NCBI GenBank assembly: GCA_027673765.1
Contig: JAQDWB010000032.1
Coordinates: 1 to 11,632, forward strand
From: Coriobacteriaceae bacterium AM113-163
GTDB lineage: Bacteria; Actinomycetota; Coriobacteriia; Coriobacteriales; Coriobacteriaceae
Direction: 5' to 3'
Length of the DNA stretch: 11,632 nt
Shown: piece by piece, positions 6,935 through 11,632 of the stretch
How the letters are laid out: every line of letters starts with the position of its first letter
How positions within the stretch are numbered: position 1 is the first letter of the stretch
Program-made: the position numbers and the translations under genes
The notes under the pieces: generated by a model
What the model was told of the DNA's origin: nothing
Database searches by the model: none
Seen by the model: only the letters and a program-made list of their open reading frames with translations

Positions 6935-7377
6935 TCGCTGCTGCTGCCCAAGGACACCAAGCAGCTGCTCGCCAGCTTCAAGGACGTGCCGCAGAACCTG
7001 ATCGAGGCCATCGTCGAGGCCAACCGCACCCGCAAGGACTTCGTCGCCGACGAGGTGCTGCAGATGGTGTGGGACCGCGTGTACGCCGCAAGGAGAAGCC
7101 GGTCGTGGGCGTATACCGCCTGACGATGAAGTCCAACTCCGACAATTTCCGTGCGAGCTCCATCCAGGGCGTCATGAAGCGCGTGAAGGCCAAGGGCGTG
7201 CCCGTGGTGGTCTACGAGCCCACGCTGGACGCGCCGGAGTTCTTCAGCTCCGAGGTGACCCACGACCTGGAGGCCTTCAAGGCCGGCTGCGACGTGATCG
7301 TCGCCAACCGCTGGAGCGACGAGCTCGCGGACGTGGCGGACAAGATGTACACAAGGGATCTGTTTAAGCGGGATTAG
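6935..7377 (+). pseudogene. ugd: ugd relic 4: longest Ugd tail, about 147 codons with one frameshift
   Basis: The sequence reads [19 protein letters not shown], then [31 protein letters not shown] in one frame from about 6935. It then shifts by one base near 7088-7095 into [17 protein letters not shown] through [13 protein letters not shown] and TAG at 7375-7377. Restoring one base (…GCC-CGC-AAG…) would rejoin the frames. LPKDTKQ and the following helix are diagnostic of the Ugd family just after its catalytic region; the cysteine that precedes them in intact enzymes is absent here. A frame opening at 6886 that reads into the second half is an artefact of the shift. This copy is the least decayed of the four. 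No start codon exists, so it is a relic. Confidence 0.92.
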
Positions 7378-7421
7378 GGGAGAGCGGTTGCCTGCCTGTA
7401 GCCGGGAAATCATTGAGCACT

Positions 7422-7459
7422 GGGGTGGTATCGACGCTTGTCGATACCACCCCCTATTT
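7422..7459 (+). terminator. Rho-independent-type hairpin after ugd relic 4
   Basis: A perfect 14-bp stem (GGGGTGGTATCGAC, 7422-7435, with 7440-7453) closes a GCTT tetraloop and is followed by CTATTTC. The stem is very stable and the T-tract short. It lies about 45 bases after the ugd stop, in the position equivalent to the terminator after relic 2, but with unrelated sequence. Confidence 0.75.
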
Positions 7460-7497
7460 CGAATTACATATGCCAAGGGAGAAGCGGTAGACAGAAT

Positions 7498-7525
7498 TTG
7501 AACAACTAGCCACGGGCTATATAGC
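7498..7525 (+). promoter_or_regulatory. possible sigma-70-type promoter for block E operon
   Basis: TTGAAC (7498-7503) and TATAGC (7520-7525), 16 bases apart, lie downstream of the hairpin and about 95 bases before the first gene of block E. Matches are partial and the region is AT-rich, so chance is possible. Confidence 0.3.
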
Positions 7526-7603
7526 AGCACTGTTCATCGCATTTTTACTTCGATCATTATGTCCGCGTGAATGGATAGACTAGAGAGCGGATTCTACTAA
7601 AGC

Positions 7604-7612
7604 AAGGTGGGG
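7604..7612 (+). promoter_or_regulatory. ribosome-binding site favouring TTG 7619 start
   Basis: AAGGTGGGG lies 6 bases before TTG 7619. The GTG at 7607, another possible start, is inside it. The homologue in block B also begins with TTG at the aligned codon. Confidence 0.55.
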
Positions 7613-7618
7613 ATCATT

Positions 7619-9613
7619 TTGGAAGAAATTAATCACTCTCGAGTCTCCTGTTATGGGCCCAATGACTATGGAACGTACCGCTCAATCGAAAGATGCAAAG
7701 AGATATTAATGGATGGCGAAAACCATCCAATTGAAACAATTAACGATGCCATTGAGATCGGTGAAATTAAGGAGGTAATTGGATGCGTGCCCGAGGCCTT
7801 CGATGATATGAGTCTCGAAATTAACCATATTCTAAAAAGGCTATATGGCAAAGCTTGTTCCTTTGCACATTCAGCATTAACAAATAATGCACTTTTAGAT
7901 GTTTATGAAAGTGTCGAATGGCAATATATCGACAGGTTTTGGAATCTGGCCTCCTCAACTAAAGCATATGAAAAAATAAATTCCGATGAACTTGAAGAAT
8001 TACTGAGTCGGCACTCGCTCTGCATCTCAAATGTAATGTCCCACTATGGATTAGTACAGAAGTTTGACCAACATATCAGAGCTGTCCTATCAAAAAATAT
8101 TGACGCTGCAGTGAGCATAATTGTCGGGAACTTTGGCGCAGAGGTACGCTCTAAAGAGATGATATATCTACCGCCGTCATTGACCGGAAGTGATATCGAT
8201 GAAACTGTTCTAAGATATCTTTCAGAGACTAATCCAAATCTTAATTATGTCCAGGTTCTCATGAACTGGCCCAGTGCAGCAGCAAAAGACTATAGTCCGT
8301 CAATCGAAGTTCGCATAAAGGCCAAAAGGCGCTATGAGGAATTAAGTAAACAGCTATTTGATGAGACTGGGAGCATTGAATACGGTATTGAAGCTTCGAT
8401 TAGCGGTAACCAAATTGCATGCAAAGATTCCTATGTGGATGGAAATACTCTAAAGACTTTCTTCGGTGAAGAATGGCTAAGTCGCTACCTTGATCATCCA
8501 ACCATAATGAACAACTGCGCGTACGTCTTTGATTATTTAGACGAGCGGGGGCTTCTGACTTGCCCCGCCCACGAACTCGATGAATCTACCCTGATGAAAA
8601 CCTTTGGTATGCGTGCCAAGGACGAATACGACAACAACATATTCTTTAAAATGCGTCAGGATCTTCTACTAGAAGAAACGGCCCTATATGCAAAGCTTCT
8701 TGAAAGAAATGGTAGACGCTTGGAAGATGCAATTGAATGGACATATAACGTCTATTTTGCTAAAGAACTCGGGATTGGGGGTTTCTCGATCTCTTTACCA
8801 GCAACCGGATGCTCGTGGCTTGATAAATGCAAGGCCATGGGCCCGGAGCTTGAACGTGCACTAAAGGCGTACTCGCTATATTCAAAAATGCATGTAATCG
8901 ATCCTGATTATTTTGGATTTGAAAACTTCAAGCTCTTCTCTGAATTTAAATCATTGCATAGAAATAAATACGTAATTAGGGGTAATCGCTATGACGAAGC
9001 AGCGAAACCCTTGTTTTGGGATCAATCATTGCTTGCCTTCGCATCCCGCATCAAAAGCCCAGAAGACAACCTTTGGGACCTGCTGCATAAGCATGTGGTC
9101 CATGTCGACGATTACGACGGAGATTACCGATCGGCAATAGAATCGCTAATCAACAAGGGCTTTTTAGCTGAATCTGATAAAGACGGGCGTTTATTGCCTT
9201 CCAAAAAAGCCCATTATTTAAAGAAGATTTTGGATTCGAGCGCATACCCACTTTGGCGTTGTTCGAAAGCAACTATTGATGGAGCTCACGAGCTGGTAAA
9301 GCAAGGATATCTGAAATATAGCGACGCCTTATTTTCACCAGACGAAGCATCTTACTTGAACTATATGTTCAATAATGCGATCCATTCAAATGCTTTAGCC
9401 CTTCGAAACTCTTACGACCATGGCAACTCACCTGTTGACGACCCCAATTCCAGCCAGTTCGCAAGAGACTACTATTTGTTTCTCACGCTGCTTATCGAAA
9501 TCACTTTAAAGATCAGCGAAGAGCTTATCCGTTACACCGGGAATGGAGGAGACTTAGAGTTAATTGATTGGCCGATGTATGGGAAGCACCTTGCTGGTTG
9601 CCGCAAACGGTAA
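7619..9613 (+). CDS. DUF4209-type protein with RNxxxHG motif (HEPN-like), intact
   Basis: The start is taken as TTG 7619 (664 residues); GTG 7607 would add four residues but overlaps the ribosome-binding site. The protein is long, soluble, helix-rich and lacks membrane segments. Near the C-terminus it reads LRNSYDHGNSP, with R596, N597, H601 and G602 matching the RNxxxHG signature that defines DUF4209. The same spacing fits the R-x4-H catalytic motif of HEPN ribonucleases, which act in many toxin and abortive-infection systems; that functional link is inference. Other segments conserved with the block B homologue include NDAIE, EELLSRH, NYVQVLMNWPS-type, IMNNC, LED, WLDKCK, and LFSPDEASYLNYMFN. 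Identity by eye is roughly 40-50%, so the two are old relatives, not a recent duplication. It is followed after 45 bases by a DUF4238 gene in the same direction. Confidence 0.88.
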   Translation: MEEINHSRVSCYGPNDYGTYRSIERCKEILMDGENHPIETINDAIEIGEIKEVIGCVPEAFDDMSLEINHILKRLYGKACSFAHSALTNNALLDVYESVEWQYIDRFWNLASSTKAYEKINSDELEELLSRHSLCISNVMSHYGLVQKFDQHIRAVLSKNIDAAVSIIVGNFGAEVRSKEMIYLPPSLTGSDIDETVLRYLSETNPNLNYVQVLMNWPSAAAKDYSPSIEVRIKAKRRYEELSKQLFDETGSIEYGIEASISGNQIACKDSYVDGNTLKTFFGEEWLSRYLDHPTIMNNCAYVFDYLDERGLLTCPAHELDESTLMKTFGMRAKDEYDNNIFFKMRQDLLLEETALYAKLLERNGRRLEDAIEWTYNVYFAKELGIGGFSISLPATGCSWLDKCKAMGPELERALKAYSLYSKMHVIDPDYFGFENFKLFSEFKSLHRNKYVIRGNRYDEAAKPLFWDQSLLAFASRIKSPEDNLWDLLHKHVVHVDDYDGDYRSAIESLINKGFLAESDKDGRLLPSKKAHYLKKILDSSAYPLWRCSKATIDGAHELVKQGYLKYSDALFSPDEASYLNYMFNNAIHSNALALRNSYDHGNSPVDDPNSSQFARDYYLFLTLLIEITLKISEELIRYTGNGGDLELIDWPMYGKHLAGCRKR

Positions 9614-9644
9614 CGCTGCCCCTCAAAAGATTCTCTGTGAAGCT

Positions 9645-9654
9645 AAAAGGAGGT
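9645..9654 (+). promoter_or_regulatory. strong ribosome-binding site for DUF4238 gene
   Basis: AAAAGGAGGT ends 4 bases before ATG 9659 and is the best match in the window, suggesting this product is made at least as efficiently as the gene before it. Confidence 0.75.
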
Positions 9655-9658
9655 TTTA

Positions 9659-10747
9659 ATGAGCCCGAATACCAATAATAAGCAAGTCACGCATCATAAC
9701 CATTTTGTACCACAGTTTTACTTACGTAATTGGTCGTCTAACGGCAATTCGCTATGGGATTACAAGTTGGTTGTAGAAGATGATAGGGAGAAGACTTGGC
9801 GTACGACATCATTAAAGACGGCGTGCACTTGGAATGACCTATACACACAACGAACCGCAGGGTCCGATGTCGACGATATCGAAAATTATTTTTGCGATGA
9901 ATACGAGGCACCGGCATCCGCGATCCTAAGAAAGATCAGCTCTGGGGCGGCGCTGTCAAAGAATGACATTAATTGTCTGGTTGACTTCTGGCTGATTCAG
10001 CATTTTCGAACGCCTGCTTATTTGATAAAGAACGCCAAACTGACCGAAGAGGTATTTGAGGAAATCACTAATCAAATACCAGATATCGTGTCGAAATATT
10101 TTTATGAAAAAGAGCTGGGGATTGCACACCCGGTTGCTCATAAGCCCGAGCAATTTTATCCATTTCCCGTTCAACCAATTGAAGCCGATATCGATTTTGA
10201 GACGGGCACCATTACGTCTTCGATTGTATTGGGGCGAGCTAGTTTCCTTTCCTCGATTGCTTCTTTTGTTAACGGGAGCGTCGGCAACAGAGTTAGAAAC
10301 TTTAATTGGACAATAGTTAGGCCGCCAAGGGAGCATTTCTTTCTCACATCTGACAATCCCGCCATCGCTTTTGGGGCATATAAAGACAACAAAATTGAAG
10401 TAGATGGAATTGGGCTTGGTCGAAGGAACGTAACGTTGGTTCTCCCTCTAACCCCTGATGCTGCTCTATTTACTGAAGTTGGAGCTCTTCCGTTTGATAT
10501 TCCGGAGCAGCTCAGCGTCAGGCAATGCGAACTAATTAACCAAGCAATATATAGGGGCGCTTATAGACATATCTTTTCTAAAAAGAAGATACCTAATATC
10601 AAGAGCAATTATCCACGGGTCATTAGCAAAGCCCTTGTAGAAGAAGATCGAAAACTGAGAGAAAACTGGGCATCGTCTCAAGCCGCCGCAGAGGAACAAC
10701 ACGAAGCATGGCTTGCTGCTAGAAATGGGACGCAAGGATCTGAATAG
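9659..10747 (+). CDS. DUF4238 family protein
   Basis: The start ATG 9659 follows an optimal ribosome-binding site. The 362-residue product opens with HHNHFVPQFYLRNW at residues 12-25, the characteristic HHxVPQFYLRNF-like N-terminus of DUF4238. It also has the family's later FFLTSDNPAI segment (SDNP at about 231-234). Length is normal for the family. DUF4238 has no established biochemical function; the two motifs suggest a conserved active or binding site with His, Asp and Asn. The C-terminal 35 residues are a charged, Ala/Glu-rich helix (ENWASSQAAAEEQHEAWLAA), possibly a coiled coil or partner-binding tail. It lies 45 bases after the DUF4209-type gene and about 70 before the next, all in one direction, so the three probably form an operon. 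The family assignment is confident, the role unknown. Confidence 0.9.
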   Translation: MSPNTNNKQVTHHNHFVPQFYLRNWSSNGNSLWDYKLVVEDDREKTWRTTSLKTACTWNDLYTQRTAGSDVDDIENYFCDEYEAPASAILRKISSGAALSKNDINCLVDFWLIQHFRTPAYLIKNAKLTEEVFEEITNQIPDIVSKYFYEKELGIAHPVAHKPEQFYPFPVQPIEADIDFETGTITSSIVLGRASFLSSIASFVNGSVGNRVRNFNWTIVRPPREHFFLTSDNPAIAFGAYKDNKIEVDGIGLGRRNVTLVLPLTPDAALFTEVGALPFDIPEQLSVRQCELINQAIYRGAYRHIFSKKKIPNIKSNYPRVISKALVEEDRKLRENWASSQAAAEEQHEAWLAARNGTQGSE

Positions 10748-10816
10748 CAACAGTCAATCAAGCGTGTGCTTCATTCCATTGCGTCAAGCACACGGGAAAA
10801 GAGCGAGTTTCATCAA

Positions 10817-11548
10817 ATGGTCTACGAATCATGTTATTGGAAAGATGACTTAAGGTCATACGCAAAAGAGTTAAGTGACTTTTCCACATGCACTACTCTG
10901 GAAGACGAGAACCGTGATTATCGACTGGAAAAGGCTCTTCTATTGTCCGCCTTTACCGTTCGCTTGCTCTTGGATGCAAATAAGTTAAGCGACTGTATTG
11001 GCTCGCTTAACTTAAAAGTCGACTTTTATCCTGCAAAGATAGAAGCTCAGAAAAATATTTCACCCTTGGATAAACGCTTCATCGACGAACGATACTTCGA
11101 CTTAGCTAGCCCCACGTCCTCGTCCATTTCTTTACGACAGCTCACGAACCAGCTCATTCATTCCGCTGTTGTTGTGGCGTTTTCATACGATAATGCAAAT
11201 CGTATGCTCGGCTTTTTTGTTGTATCCGATAACGACTATGAAAATCGCCTGTGTTATTGCAGCATTAAGGAGTGGATAAGCATGGTGGAAGCCGTAGCAG
11301 ATGATGATGTTATCTATGCCCTGATACATAAGGATCCGAAGACGGGGAAATGCATAACCGTAAAACTCGCCGCAAGCGATTTATTAGATATAGATGCCAC
11401 TCTGAGCCGTCTTAAATCCAAAGGTCTCAGCCCGGAAATCCTTGATGCCATTCGCAAAAACCTAACGCGCATGGCTACGGAGGAATCTGCTCGCCCTAAC
11501 AACGCTGCCAACCTAAACGATACAACTCCAGAAAGCCACGACGCGTAA
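10817..11548 (+). CDS. uncharacterised protein, third gene of block E
   Basis: The frame could open at GTG 10766, 18 bases after the previous stop, but that codon has no ribosome-binding site. I prefer ATG 10817 (243 residues), with GAG-rich sequence about 10 bases upstream and the start MVYESCYWKDDLRSYAKEL, which looks like a natural N-terminus. The protein is soluble, helical in the first half (including LEKALLLSAFTVRLLLD), with a distinctive RQLTNQLIHS segment mid-protein. It then has a beta-rich part (VVVAFSYDNANRMLGFFVVSDND) and a Ser/Asn-rich disordered tail. The NxLIHS pattern recurs in uncharacterised accessory proteins of this type, but the R-H spacing is too long for the HEPN rule, so I leave the family open. 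Same direction as the DUF4238 gene; probable last gene of the unit. Confidence 0.8.
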   Translation: MVYESCYWKDDLRSYAKELSDFSTCTTLEDENRDYRLEKALLLSAFTVRLLLDANKLSDCIGSLNLKVDFYPAKIEAQKNISPLDKRFIDERYFDLASPTSSSISLRQLTNQLIHSAVVVAFSYDNANRMLGFFVVSDNDYENRLCYCSIKEWISMVEAVADDDVIYALIHKDPKTGKCITVKLAASDLLDIDATLSRLKSKGLSPEILDAIRKNLTRMATEESARPNNAANLNDTTPESHDA

Positions 11549-11632
11549 GGCGGCTCAACTTCCTATCTGGCTCAACATCTATTAACGCCGGCGGTTGATT
11601 TCCGATCTCAGCCGAACACATTGAGCAAATAG

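Noticed and set aside
6886..7377. A 163-residue gene containing the Ugd C-terminus
   Set aside because: Its first half is an out-of-frame reading of ugd; the real frame there gives LPKDTKQ and [10 protein letters not shown]. It is a frameshifted relic.
11582..11632. A possible end of a minus-strand gene entering from the right (reads VRLRSEINRRR then stop)
   Set aside because: Only 16 codons are inside the window, too few to support a call. No other gene is visible in 11549-11632.

Overview
This window looks like an accessory (genomic-island) region of a high-GC Gram-positive bacterium, most likely an actinomycete of the Coriobacteriia type. That placement is inference. It rests on the GC-rich UDP-glucose 6-dehydrogenase (Ugd) pieces, strong AAAGGAGG-type ribosome-binding sites, and frequent GTG/TTG starts. 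No rRNA, tRNA, CRISPR array, transposase or integrase is visible. The cargo genes are visibly AT-richer than the Ugd pieces, which suggests they were acquired.

The main architecture is a repeat of one gene tail. Four partial copies of the 3' end of ugd lie in the same (+) orientation at about 926-1049, 3547-3792, 5699-6053 and 6935-7377. Three end at the same place, the ugd stop plus a few bases. The left ends are staggered, so lengths run from about 124 to 443 bases. They cut the window into five cargo blocks: (A) 1-919, a 5'-truncated unknown gene; (B) 1050-3546, a minus-strand DUF4209-type gene broken by one amber codon, plus relics; (C) 3793-5698, a two-gene plus-strand unit (unknown helical protein, then a single-pass membrane protein); (D) 6054-6934, a minus-strand two-pass membrane protein; (E) 7378-11632, a plus-strand run of an intact DUF4209-type protein, a DUF4238 protein and a third unknown protein.

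Blocks B and E carry divergent members of the same large family in opposite orientations. The block E copy ends in the RNxxxHG signature of DUF4209, which also fits the Rx4-6H motif of HEPN ribonucleases. With the DUF4238 gene 45 bases downstream, block E is the best candidate here for an undescribed defence or stress operon. The ugd-tail-bounded layout looks like a locus that repeatedly gains small cargo blocks at the end of ugd. Both readings are inferences. No defence activity can be shown from the sequence alone.
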